Positions 54,098 to 62,547 of a stretch of DNA of 64,000 nt are shown one piece after another; the first letter of the stretch is position 1; every line of letters begins with the position of its first letter. The stretch comes from Paraburkholderia dioscoreae (GTDB lineage: Bacteria; Pseudomonadota; Gammaproteobacteria; Burkholderiales; Burkholderiaceae). Location: the NCBI RefSeq assembly GCF_902459535.1, contig NZ_LR699554.1, positions 3,348,001 to 3,412,000 on the forward strand, in the 5' to 3' direction. The notes under the pieces were generated by a model. It searched no databases and was not told where the DNA came from. It was given only the letters and a program-made list of their open reading frames with translations. Position numbers and translations under genes: made by a program.

Positions 54098-54913
54098 TTA
54101 GCTGGCCATGGTTGTCGCTCCGTTCGGGTTGTCAGTGGGTAATTGACGGCGTCGCTCCTTCTGTTTGTCGCTGGCTTTGCGGCGCCGGTAGCTTTCGACG
54201 TTCAGCTCGAAGATCGTCGAGTGATGGACCAGCCGGTCGATGGCGGCCACCGTCATGCCGGGGTCAGGGAAGACATCATTCCAGCCCGAGAACGGCTGAT
54301 TGGCCGTTATCAGAAGACTTTTGCGCTCATACCGCTCGGCGATCAGCTCGAACAACACGCTGGTTTCCGCCTGGTCCTTTCGCACATACGACAGGTCATC
54401 GAGGATGATCAGGTCGAACCGGTCGAGCTTCGCGAGCGCCGAAGGCAGTTGCAGACTCTGACGCGCGACCTGGAGCTTCTGCACGATTTCGCCGGTGCGC
54501 GTGAACAATACGCGGTAGCCAGCGTCGATGAGTGCATGGCCGATGGCGGATCCCAAGTGACTTTTCCCGCCGCCGGGTGGGCCGAACAGGAGGATCGTGG
54601 CGCCTTTCTCAAGCCACGAATCGCCGGTGGCCAGCGCCATCACATGCGCCTTCGAGACCATGGGCACAACGCCGAAGTCGAAGGTGGCGAGCGTCTTGGT
54701 CGGATCCAGATGCGACTCGGTGCGATGACGCTCGATTCTGCGTTTGGCCCGCTCGGCGAGTTCATGTTCGAGCAATGCACCGAGTAACCGGGAGGCCTGC
54801 CAGCTTTCCTTGTCTGAGCGATCGGCGAAGTCCGGCCACAACCGGCCGATGGTTGGCAGGCGCAATTCGTTGAGCATCAGCGCGATACGGCCTGCATCGT
54901 AGGCGGCGTTCAT
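54098..54913 (-). CDS. istB: IS21-family helper ATPase IstB
   Basis: The 271-aa protein has Walker A GPPGGGKSHLGSA, Walker B DLIILDDLSY and the sensor/helper segment SLLITANQPF, typical of IstB AAA+ helpers that assist IstA at target DNA. Its start overlaps the istA stop by 4 bp. Length is normal and no frameshift is seen. Confidence 0.93.
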   Translation of the reverse strand: MNAAYDAGRIALMLNELRLPTIGRLWPDFADRSDKESWQASRLLGALLEHELAERAKRRIERHRTESHLDPTKTLATFDFGVVPMVSKAHVMALATGDSWLEKGATILLFGPPGGGKSHLGSAIGHALIDAGYRVLFTRTGEIVQKLQVARQSLQLPSALAKLDRFDLIILDDLSYVRKDQAETSVLFELIAERYERKSLLITANQPFSGWNDVFPDPGMTVAAIDRLVHHSTIFELNVESYRRRKASDKQKERRRQLPTDNPNGATTMAS

Positions 54914-56409
54914 GCGAGCACCTCCTCATCGAGCAACGTGTCATAGAGCGCGGCGGACGGCATGTCAACGACAACCACCGGACACTCGGCCTGGCGCGGC
55001 GCGAACTCATCGAACAGCGCCTTCAGGTCGGGCAGTTCACCGAGTTCGAGCAATGCATCGAGCCTCTGCGCCAGTTGCGCCTCGACGCCGTGGTTTCCTG
55101 CCAGCTCGAGCAGCCCCACCATGGTCTTGCATGCGCTGCGCGGCGTCAGTGCTACCTCGAGCCGCTCCCAGGTCCGCCGGTAGGCTTCACGCGGAAACAG
55201 ATCGTCACGGAACGCGAGGCCCCTGAAGGCCTGCGGCTTGCGTTTGAGTGATTCGATGAAGTGCCGGTAGTCGATGCCGCGACCGCGCCGTTTGCTCGTG
55301 TGCGTGGCTCTCGCTGTGCTGTGCACGAGCGCGCCAGACAGATAGCAATCGAGCCGGTCACTGTAGAGGCGTACCTTCAGGCGATGACCGATCAGCCGCG
55401 ACGGCGCGCTGTACAGGACGCAACGCACGGTGAACGTGCCGCAGCGGGTCACGCGCGCCTCTTCCTCAACGAAGTCGGTGGTACGGTGCTCAGGCAGGTC
55501 CAGCAGGTGTTCGCGCTCGATCTGGAACGCTGCTGCATTGCGCCGGTTGCGGCGCATTACCACTCCGCGCACGAACTCGTCGTACGCGGCGCGGTCCGCG
55601 AAGTCGCGATGACCTCGCAACTCCAGGGCCTGATCGAGCTGATCCTTCAGATAGCGATGCGAGGACTCGACGCTGCCATTCTCATGACCCATGCCACGGT
55701 TGTTGCGCGTGCCTTCCATCCCGTAGTGCTCGAGTAGAGCCGCATAGCGAACTGTGAAGTCTTCCTCTTCCTGCAGGTTCCTGAAGGCCGCCGACAGGCT
55801 GTCGGAGCGATGTTCGCGTGGGCAGCCGCCAGCCTGCCACAGCGCGTTCTGCAATCCCGTCGCGAGCGCCTGGAAGCTCTCCCCGCCATCGACCACGCTG
55901 GCGTACTCCCAGCGCGAGAACGCCAGCACGAAGTGATACAGCAGGTGGTTGAACGGGATCCCGCCAATCGTTACGCACAGCTTGCCCATGTGCGTGAAGT
56001 CCGACAGGCCTCGTGCGCCGGGCTGATATGTTTGAGGGAAGAACACTTCCTGGTTCGGCCCTTCGAGCGCGCGCCACTGGCTGACATGTCGCTCAAACGT
56101 GCGCCGCATGCTGTCCGGAAAGCGCTCGGGATGGTCCTCCTGCAATTTACGCAGCAGAGTGATCGCCTTCAGCTTTGGCGCAGCGCGTAGCAATGGGACC
56201 ACTTCGCTCTCCCAGACATCGGCGAACGGATCTGGGCGCGAGCGCCAGTAGCGCCGCGGCTGCTGTGACGGTAGTCCGGCTTCGTGTTCGACACGCCGCG
56301 CCGTGCGCTCGCTCATGCCTGACTTCGCCGCAGCGAGCTTCTGCGGATGGTGTTTGCGATGGTTCATATAGAGGCGGACCTGCTGGTCGGTGATGCGGCT
56401 TCCAGACAT
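54910..56409 (-). CDS. istA: IS21-family transposase IstA
   Basis: The 499-aa product has an N-terminal HTH (AAAKSGMSERTARRVEHEAG) and an rve catalytic domain (DFTHMGKLCVTIGG, HRSDSLSAAF, NGSVESSHRYLKDQL), giving the DDE residues expected for IstA. It is followed by istB with a 4-bp overlap. It appears intact. Confidence 0.93.
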   Translation of the reverse strand: MSGSRITDQQVRLYMNHRKHHPQKLAAAKSGMSERTARRVEHEAGLPSQQPRRYWRSRPDPFADVWESEVVPLLRAAPKLKAITLLRKLQEDHPERFPDSMRRTFERHVSQWRALEGPNQEVFFPQTYQPGARGLSDFTHMGKLCVTIGGIPFNHLLYHFVLAFSRWEYASVVDGGESFQALATGLQNALWQAGGCPREHRSDSLSAAFRNLQEEEDFTVRYAALLEHYGMEGTRNNRGMGHENGSVESSHRYLKDQLDQALELRGHRDFADRAAYDEFVRGVVMRRNRRNAAAFQIEREHLLDLPEHRTTDFVEEEARVTRCGTFTVRCVLYSAPSRLIGHRLKVRLYSDRLDCYLSGALVHSTARATHTSKRRGRGIDYRHFIESLKRKPQAFRGLAFRDDLFPREAYRRTWERLEVALTPRSACKTMVGLLELAGNHGVEAQLAQRLDALLELGELPDLKALFDEFAPRQAECPVVVVDMPSAALYDTLLDEEVLA

Positions 56410-56515
56410 GGGCTGACCGCCTCTTTTTAGATTCAGTCAGCCATCCTAAGCCCCGCCGATCCGGCGCCGCCGGCAGTTCCTCGTCTTCGGCGGCTACGCC
56501 GCCTCCGACTCATCA

Positions 56516-57538
56516 CTACCGGCCAAGATGAATGTCGGTACACCGGACGTACTCATTGTCGCCCCCCAGCTTCAGTTTGCCGATCGCCACCTGCGTGTAG
56601 ATCTGCGTGCTCGACAGGTCCGCATGGCCCAGCAGCGCCTGGATGAACCGGATATCCGCACCGTTCTCCAGCATGTGCGTCGCGCACGCGTGCCGCAACA
56701 CATGACACGCCCCCTCTCGGATGCCCGCCCTCTCCATGTAACGCTTCACCAGATCAGACAGCCGTCCCTTGCCGAACGGCTCGCCGTAGTCCGTCAGGAA
56801 CAGCGTCCATTCGTCGGCCCTCACCGCATGCGACGGCCGTATCCGGTCGCAGTACCACTCCACCCAGTAGCACGCACGCTCGCCCAGCGGGATATACCGG
56901 TCCCGCCGGCCCTTGCCCTGCCGGATCATCACCGTGCCGCCAGACAGATCGATGTCAGAGATCGTCAGCCCGATCAGTTCCATGCGCCGCATCCCCGTGC
57001 TGTACAGCACCTCGAGGATCGCGCGATCACGCGCCCCCGTCAGTCCGCCCACGTCCGGCTGATCCATCAGCCGCTCAACCTGCACCACCGACAGCACCAC
57101 CTTCGGCAGCAGCTTCGGAGCGCGCGGCAGCACCAGCTCCGCCGCCGCGTTGTACTGCACGTGCTGCTCGCGCGAGAGCCACCGGCACCACCCGCGCAGC
57201 GGCGTGAGCATCGTCTGCTGCGTGCGGATCGTCAGCGGCTTGCCGTCCTGCTTGCGGTACAGGTACAGGTATCGCTGGTACGCCTCCAGCACCGAACGCG
57301 TGAGCTCCTGCGGACGGCTCAGGCTGCGCTCCGCGCACCACCGCACGAACCGCTCCAGCGCCACCAACCGGCTGCGCACCGTCTGCTCCGTGCGACCCGT
57401 CACCGCCAGCCAGTCCAGATACCCTTTAACAAACACCATCAGCGCGCTCTCCACGTGCTCAGGCGTGTGCACCGCGTCGCTGCGCTTCTTCCGCAGCTTG
57501 CGCTTCCTGCGTCGCACCACTTCACCGCTTTCCATCAC
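56516..57538 (-). CDS. Tyrosine recombinase of the mobile unit, C-terminus altered by IS
   Basis: The 340-aa frame has an N-terminal core-binding domain (VFVKGYLDWLAVTGRTEQTV) and a catalytic domain with every conserved residue visible: STGMRRMEL (R), GKGRRDRYI (K), CHVLRHACATHM (HxxR), LLGHADLSSTQIYTQV (H and Tyr). It is XerC/D-like and lacks the extra insertion of integron integrases. After VAIGKLK the native tail is replaced by 17 IS-derived residues. The start (GTG 57538 or ATG 57535) overlaps the primase stop, so the two are translationally coupled. Confidence 0.87.
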   Translation of the reverse strand: MMESGEVVRRRKRKLRKKRSDAVHTPEHVESALMVFVKGYLDWLAVTGRTEQTVRSRLVALERFVRWCAERSLSRPQELTRSVLEAYQRYLYLYRKQDGKPLTIRTQQTMLTPLRGWCRWLSREQHVQYNAAAELVLPRAPKLLPKVVLSVVQVERLMDQPDVGGLTGARDRAILEVLYSTGMRRMELIGLTISDIDLSGGTVMIRQGKGRRDRYIPLGERACYWVEWYCDRIRPSHAVRADEWTLFLTDYGEPFGKGRLSDLVKRYMERAGIREGACHVLRHACATHMLENGADIRFIQALLGHADLSSTQIYTQVAIGKLKLGGDNEYVRCTDIHLGR

Positions 57539-60500
57539 ATCGGCTCCCGCTGGTACGACGTACGCACTGCCACATCCGGTTTTTTATTCCCGTAGATATG
57601 CAGTTCTGCTTCGTTTCCCGACTCATCGCCGCACGGCCTTTCACCGCCTGAATCTGCGCGGTTTTGCACAGGGAGCAATGGGGGAGCAGAAGGGGAGTTC
57701 TGGCAGAGCGAACCGGGAGCGAACTCACCTTCACCGGGGGGCGAACTGCCAATCGTAGTCACATCCAGCAAACCCGCCAGGTGCGTCGCGTCGCTGCCGT
57801 CGCCGTCATACATCAGTTCGTATTCGAAGCTCTGCCCACGCTGCCCGCGGTGCGTCAGCAGGTATTCCAGTTCGACCAGCCGTTCAAGGTGCTTGCGCAG
57901 CGGCGTGTCACCGAGCCCCGTCCACTCCCGCACCTCGCGCCGGCTGAAGCGCACCGACGCACGCGGCAACGGCTTCGCCTTCACCGCCTGGGCAATCTCT
58001 TCCAGCACCCGCCGCGTCACCGGCGGCAACTCGTCCAGGCTCCGGCCCAGCACCTCATGCACCAGATGGTTTGCCTGTTCAATGTCGGCCAGCGTCACCT
58101 CGATATAGGCCAGCTCGGCCCCAGCATGCCGCACCGTTTTCACTTCCCGCTGGTACTGGTGCAGCAACGCAATCGTGTCGATCAGCGTCAGGTACTTTTC
58201 GTGGTCGCGGCGCATGCGCGTACGCTCCGACTGGAACGTCAACTGGTCCGCGTACGGATTCACCACAGCCAGCGGTTTCAGCAACCGTTGTGCGTTACGG
58301 TGTAACGACAGCACGCGCTCTTTCTGCGCCTTCAGCTTCAGCCCGTCGAGCGTCCGCTTGTGACGCTGCAGCCGGTGGATCGCCTCGGTCTGCTCACGTC
58401 CCTCGTCGACCGTCAGGATCAGGCAGCGGTTCAGCAGTTCCTCATCGATCTCGATCGCCGTCGTCGTCAGCATGATCGACACCGGACCCTCAACACGGTA
58501 TTCCTGCGTCACCAGGTTGCCCGTCTGCGCATCCTTGCCCGTCGATGCAATCGTCAGCTCACCATCGCTTTGCAGCAGCTTTAACGCATACGCCGCACGG
58601 CTCGCCCCTTCCTCCTCGCAGATCGCCAGCACCTTGTGCTTCAGGTTCGTCTCGCCCATGTAAAAGAGACTCTGCCCGGTCATCGCCGAGTACTTGATCC
58701 GCTCCTCTTCCGGCACGAACGCCAGCACCGCATCCATCAGCGAGCTCTTGCCCGCCGCGCTCGAGCTCTGGACCACCACCGCCAGCGGCGTATCGAGTTT
58801 GCGCGACACCGCAGCCAGATACCCGATGAGCTTGTTCGTTTCCTCGCCCACCACGCCACACGCCGCGAAGTCCGTCACGATCCGCTCAAGCAGCGCCGGC
58901 GTGCGCAGCAGTTCGAGCGCCGCGCGCTCTTCATCGGCCCTCATCTGTGCGCCGGCCGCCGGCGCATCGGCCGCCGCCTGCAACATCTCCAGCTTCAGTA
59001 ATACCCGCCCGAGGTCCGCCTTCACCACATCATCGGTCAGCCGCAACTCCGCCGCCGCCCGCGCGATGTAGTTCGCCCGCGCCTTCGCGTGGTACAGGTC
59101 GAACGTGTCGACGTGGAACCGCTCGCCCACGCTCGCCAGAACATTCACCTTCAGCACGCCCGCCGTCGCCTTCGCCCTGGCATCGAACCCGCGCACACGG
59201 TAGCGCACCGGATCCAGCGCGAACACGATCTCCGACCCACTCACCTCGCACGGGATATCGAATGCCGGCGCCGCGGGCTCAACGCTCGCCGGCAGCACGA
59301 CCGCTTCTTTAGCGGCTAAAGAGGTGGGTGGTTCAGCGTTACGCGGTAACGGAGCCACCTCTGCCGCCAGCCCTGCAACCGGCACCGGCTTCGCGGCCCG
59401 CGCACTTCCAGCCGCTAACGAAGGAGTGGGCACCACCACCTCACGCACAGGCGCCGCCCCATTGCCGAGCCACTGCGCACGCCGCACCAGCACACCCAGG
59501 CTCTTCGCCGCTGGCGTCACCTTCAGCGCATATTCATTCGCGTCCAGTCCGTGCGGGAACTGCACCCGGTAGCATCCGATCCCCTCGACCGTGAGCCGCT
59601 GTGCCAGCTTCTGCGCGCCCGCATCGCCCGCCGCATCCCGGTCGTACGCGATGATGACCCGCTCGACGCCCTGCGCCCTGAACAGCGCAAGGTGATCCTC
59701 CGTGAACCCGTCCGCACCAAACGCGGCCGTCACATTCGTACACCCCGCACACCAGAACGTCAGCGCATCAATGACCGATTCGCACACGATCACTTCCCGC
59801 TGGCCACGCACACCGTCCGCGTTGAACACCCCGCGATGCGGCCCCGGCAGATACAGATGCTTCGGCAGGTTGCGCGCCTGGTTCTCCACAATCTTGCGCC
59901 CGTACAGCCCCGCAACATGCCCCGCTTCGTCACGCCACCCGAACACGATGCATCCGTTCAGGTGCTCATGACCGCTCTCGCGGATCACCCCGATTCGCTG
60001 CAGCCGCGTGCGGATCGCCTCGCCCGCAACACGATTTTTCTCAGGCAGCCGCAGCCCCAGCGTCCGGTTCGCAAACCCCAGCCTGAACGGTTCCACCGCC
60101 GCCGCAATGCCGCGCTTCTCCAGGTACGCCAGCGCCTCGGGCGAGCTCTTCAGGCTCTGATGGTAATAGTCCACCACCTGATCGAGCAGCGCCGCATCAT
60201 CCACCTCCACCGACACCGGCGACTCCAGCGCGCGCACCGTCGTGCGCTCGCCCGCTTTGGCCGCTAAAGCAGGAATCCCCTCACGCAGCAGCTCCACCGC
60301 GTGCCGGAACGAGATCCCGTTCGCCTTCATCGCCCAGTCCACCGGACCACCGCCGAGCCCGCAGCCGAAGCAGTGCCACAGGTTCTTCGAAGGCGTCACC
60401 ACCAGCGACGGCGTGCCGTCCTCATGGAACGGACAGCGCCCCCGCCAGTCGCGTCCCGACTTCACGAGCCCGATGCCGTGCGCGCGCACGAGCTGCTCCA

Positions 60501-60552
60501 CCGACACCTCGGCCTTCAGGCGCTCAAGCTCTGCATCCGGAATACGGGCCAT
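57535..60552 (-). CDS. CHC2 zinc-finger/Toprim primase fused to an ATPase domain
   Basis: The 1,005-aa protein has a CHC2 zinc finger (Cys40, His43, Cys61, Cys64 around CPFHEDGTPS), a Toprim domain (VIVCESVIDAL with Glu about 258; AYDRDAAGD about 303-309) and, after a 100-residue Ala/Pro linker, an ATPase region with Walker A SSSAAGKSS (about 596) and LTTTAIEIDEELLNR. A winged-helix-like stretch lies near the C-terminus. It could prime and unwind DNA for autonomous replication of the element, as satellite-phage primase-helicases do. ATG 60552 has AAAGGA upstream. It shares an operon with the recombinase. Confidence 0.87.
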   Translation of the reverse strand: MARIPDAELERLKAEVSVEQLVRAHGIGLVKSGRDWRGRCPFHEDGTPSLVVTPSKNLWHCFGCGLGGGPVDWAMKANGISFRHAVELLREGIPALAAKAGERTTVRALESPVSVEVDDAALLDQVVDYYHQSLKSSPEALAYLEKRGIAAAVEPFRLGFANRTLGLRLPEKNRVAGEAIRTRLQRIGVIRESGHEHLNGCIVFGWRDEAGHVAGLYGRKIVENQARNLPKHLYLPGPHRGVFNADGVRGQREVIVCESVIDALTFWCAGCTNVTAAFGADGFTEDHLALFRAQGVERVIIAYDRDAAGDAGAQKLAQRLTVEGIGCYRVQFPHGLDANEYALKVTPAAKSLGVLVRRAQWLGNGAAPVREVVVPTPSLAAGSARAAKPVPVAGLAAEVAPLPRNAEPPTSLAAKEAVVLPASVEPAAPAFDIPCEVSGSEIVFALDPVRYRVRGFDARAKATAGVLKVNVLASVGERFHVDTFDLYHAKARANYIARAAAELRLTDDVVKADLGRVLLKLEMLQAAADAPAAGAQMRADEERAALELLRTPALLERIVTDFAACGVVGEETNKLIGYLAAVSRKLDTPLAVVVQSSSAAGKSSLMDAVLAFVPEEERIKYSAMTGQSLFYMGETNLKHKVLAICEEEGASRAAYALKLLQSDGELTIASTGKDAQTGNLVTQEYRVEGPVSIMLTTTAIEIDEELLNRCLILTVDEGREQTEAIHRLQRHKRTLDGLKLKAQKERVLSLHRNAQRLLKPLAVVNPYADQLTFQSERTRMRRDHEKYLTLIDTIALLHQYQREVKTVRHAGAELAYIEVTLADIEQANHLVHEVLGRSLDELPPVTRRVLEEIAQAVKAKPLPRASVRFSRREVREWTGLGDTPLRKHLERLVELEYLLTHRGQRGQSFEYELMYDGDGSDATHLAGLLDVTTIGSSPPGEGEFAPGSLCQNSPSAPPLLPVQNRADSGGERPCGDESGNEAELHIYGNKKPDVAVRTSYQREPM

Positions 60553-60588
60553 CAAACCGTCCTTTGGCTAAAACCTGTCAAGACTCTC

Positions 60589-60628
60589 TTGTTCTATATT
60601 TTAGTATCTTGTATGCTACCAATGTCAA
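60589..60628. promoter_or_regulatory. Overlapping divergent promoters with a shared palindrome
   Basis: Plus strand: TTGTTC (60589), 17 bp, TATGCT (60612) reading toward the XRE gene. Minus strand: TTGACA (60628-60623), 19 bp, TAAAAT (60603-60598) reading toward the primase. The imperfect palindrome TAGTATCTTGTATGCTA at 60602-60618 lies between both and would be a fitting operator for the XRE protein. Confidence 0.65.
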
Positions 60629-60685
60629 GTTTGATGTTTTCGTGGGGATACGATCGTGGCGTTCTCGACTCACTGGTTTTCTACT

Positions 60686-61027
60686 ATGAGCATCGCCGCA
60701 CGACTCGCCACCCTGCGCAAGCAGAAGGGCCTGACACAGCAGGCACTGGCCGACGCCATCGGCCTGCACATCACCCAGATCAAGCGCTATGAAGCCGGTA
60801 CCTCGCAACCGTCCCTGGAGGCTATCAAGAAGATTGCCAGGACCTTGCGTGTGACCACCGATTCCCTGATTTTTGAGGAAGAGGAGCTTGAGCCTGACGC
60901 CGATCTGGCCATGCAGTTCCAGGCCATCGCCAGCATGCCCAGGAAGCAGCAGTCCGTTATCAAGCAACTGCTCGAAGGCATGATCATCAAGTACGAGGCC
61001 GAACGATGGTCGTCCAGACTGAAGTGA
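60686..61027 (+). CDS. XRE-family transcriptional regulator
   Basis: The 113-aa protein has an N-terminal HTH_3 domain (SIAARLATLRKQKGLTQQAL, IGLHITQIKRYEAGTSQPSL) and a C-terminal acidic helical part, much like small phage-type repressors. It diverges from the primase/recombinase operon and probably represses it. An in-frame GTG at 60656 would add ten residues and has a GGGG upstream, so the start is uncertain. Confidence 0.85.
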   Translation: MSIAARLATLRKQKGLTQQALADAIGLHITQIKRYEAGTSQPSLEAIKKIARTLRVTTDSLIFEEEELEPDADLAMQFQAIASMPRKQQSVIKQLLEGMIIKYEAERWSSRLK

Positions 61028-61105
61028 TGTAAACGCAGCGCGGGCAATGAGTGCGTCAACACTCACCGCCCGCTGACCACCACCAACTCACACAAGGAGT
61101 TGATC

Positions 61106-61339
61106 ATGGCTGATGCCAATCATAAAGCACGTCCACCCGTCACCGAACGCTCTGTCACCATCCAGGAATCCTGGCGCTACCAGAAACCGGCACGCCTGCC
61201 CTTCCATATGCGCAAGGAGCCGGCCACCTTTCCGTGGATGAAGCTCTCCGGACGATGGATCGAAACCGCCGGCTTTGAGCCCGGACAGCGCGTGCGTATC
61301 ACCGTCGAACACCAGAAACTCATCATTACGCCGCTTTAA
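61106..61339 (+). CDS. symE: SymE-family toxin-like protein
   Basis: The 77-aa product ends with the SymE/AbrB-type core (FPWMKLSGRWIETAGFEPGQ, then VRITVEHQKLIITPL). SymE proteins are SOS-linked toxins normally silenced by an antisense RNA (SymR) over their 5' end; an antisense RNA cannot be read directly here. AAGGAG six bases before ATG 61106 gives a strong start. It lies 78 bp after the XRE gene, convergent with immunity gene 3, and a degenerate copy ends the remnant at 49,184-49,237. Confidence 0.85.
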   Translation: MADANHKARPPVTERSVTIQESWRYQKPARLPFHMRKEPATFPWMKLSGRWIETAGFEPGQRVRITVEHQKLIITPL

Positions 61340-61343
61340 ATGC

Positions 61344-61363
61344 AGAAGGGCCGCGGCCCTTCT
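61344..61363. terminator. Palindromic hairpin after symE
   Basis: AGAAGGGCCGCGGCCCTTCT is a perfect 20-bp palindrome 4 bp after the symE stop. It lacks a long T-run. The remnant copy at 49236 has the same arms with a proper loop and flanking A/T. Confidence 0.6.
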
Positions 61364-61477
61364 ATCATGCATCAGGCAATTTCAAGGATTCGACCTACTT
61401 GTTCGGCACACCAGCAAAGTGGTTGCGCCAGTGGTCTTCGACATGTTCAAGTTGTGCCTTGGATTTGCAAGCCAACG

Positions 61478-61900
61478 CTATGCAGATTCACATTGCAAAT
61501 CGACGTTTTTCGCAATCAAAAGCACACTTCCTCCGTAAATTGGCCGAATTTCCAGTAACACGCGTAGCGAATCCTGTATCTCACCGACTAGCCTTTCTAC
61601 TACCTCACACAACGACGAATTATCTCCTGCTCGCGGCGATCGGCCCTGGAGCAAGGAGAGTATTTTCTCCTTGAGCTCTACAGCTTGTGCGCCGGCAGCA
61701 GACGAATCGTACACACGAATACTCTCGATTACGTTCTGCAACATCATTTCATCCAGCGAAAAATATTTCACACCGGATGCCGTCAGCAGCCATCGCGTCT
61801 TCTCATGGTCCAGAATTCTTATTAAGACGTTCCGTTCGCCTGCAACAGGTTCCACCGAAACGGAATAAAACTCGCACTCCATGAATTCGTCCCATTTCAT
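61478..61900 (-). CDS. Candidate Rhs immunity protein 3
   Basis: The 140-aa acidic protein (WDEFMECEFYSVSVEPVAGE, LLTASGVKYFSLDEMMLQN) starts 36 bp after the stop of tip 3 on the same strand, with GGAGG seven bases before ATG 61900. It is unlike immunity proteins 1 and 2 by eye. It should neutralise tip 3 toxin. Family not recognised. Confidence 0.7.
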   Translation of the reverse strand: MKWDEFMECEFYSVSVEPVAGERNVLIRILDHEKTRWLLTASGVKYFSLDEMMLQNVIESIRVYDSSAAGAQAVELKEKILSLLQGRSPRAGDNSSLCEVVERLVGEIQDSLRVLLEIRPIYGGSVLLIAKNVDLQCESA

Positions 61901-61936
61901 GTCTGACCTCCAAGCAAAAACTTTCCACTCCGCAAA

Positions 61937-62401
61937 TCAACCGTTTGGTAACGGACAAATATCGCGCCCCGGGTGCTCGCGCTTCCCGTCCGGCCACTCG
62001 TGAACATGCGGCCTCGGATAACCTTGATGCGGTTTATCAATGTCGAGGACAGGCTGTCCGTCGGGACCATATTTTCGAGAGCGATTTTCGCCATCGATCC
62101 ACTCATTTGCCGGTCCCTTATTCGGTACGTCCTTCTCCCTGTTGGAAAGCGGACCAGATATCGAGTTCACCCAATCGGTAAACCACTGCGGAACACCACC
62201 TGACTGCCCACCCCCTCCACCTGGCATCGGACCCACTGGAATGGGGAACGCCATCTGCAACCCCTCCGGATCGCTGAACTGCACCGGATTCCCACCCACG
62301 TAAGCATACGCGTTCGTCTGCCCACTCGCCCAGCCTATGGGGTCCTCACTGATGAATCTTGCGGTCGCCGGGTTGTAGTAGCGGTTCCGATAGTAAACCA
62401 A
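61937..62401 (-). CDS. Displaced Rhs C-terminal tip 3 (orphan toxin module)
   Basis: The 154-codon TTG-initiated frame has the Rhs core end (VYYRNRYYNPATARFISEDP, GWASGQTNAYAYVGGNPVQF) and a longer tail of about 108 residues (WFTDWVNSISGPLS, then RKYGPDGQPVLDIDKPH and PHVHEWPDGKR). The end motif matches tip 2. The 5' edge lies at the boundary of direct repeat B. Immunity gene 3 follows. Confidence 0.8.
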   Translation of the reverse strand: MVYYRNRYYNPATARFISEDPIGWASGQTNAYAYVGGNPVQFSDPEGLQMAFPIPVGPMPGGGGGQSGGVPQWFTDWVNSISGPLSNREKDVPNKGPANEWIDGENRSRKYGPDGQPVLDIDKPHQGYPRPHVHEWPDGKREHPGRDICPLPNG

Positions 62402-62547
62402 CGCCCCGACACGAATCCGCCCTCACACGGGCCGCTTTCCCTTATCCGGCAAGCTTTCCCCGCATATCGACTTCGCCGGCCAGAGAATTTTTTCCAGACG
62501 CGATTCTCGATTGATTCGTATCTCGAAACAAGTGTGGCTTCAGTGTC

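Larger units (their letters stand above)
54056..56515 (-). mobile_element. IS21-family insertion sequence
   Basis: The istA-istB pair is bounded by TGATGAGTC at 54056 and GACTCATCA ending at 56515 in inverted orientation, giving about 2.46 kb, a usual IS21-family size. No clear target duplication is visible, so the ends are approximate by up to about 20 bp on the left. Confidence 0.7.
52282..56568. mobile_element. Nested insertion-sequence block with 7-bp target duplication
   Basis: The ends read TGGACAGCG... and, on the other strand, TGGGGGGCG..., and their first 50 bases align as inverted repeats sharing GTCCGG and ACCGACATTCATCTTGGCCG. The block is flanked by direct repeats GCTTCAG at 52275-52281 and 56569-56575. 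Inside are a 508-aa transposase gene with subterminal TGTTGCCTCA/TGAGGCAACA inverted repeats (52,334 and 54,034) and an IS21-type istA/istB unit. Most likely an IS21-family element inserted near the right end of the outer element; the exact nesting is inferred. Confidence 0.8.
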
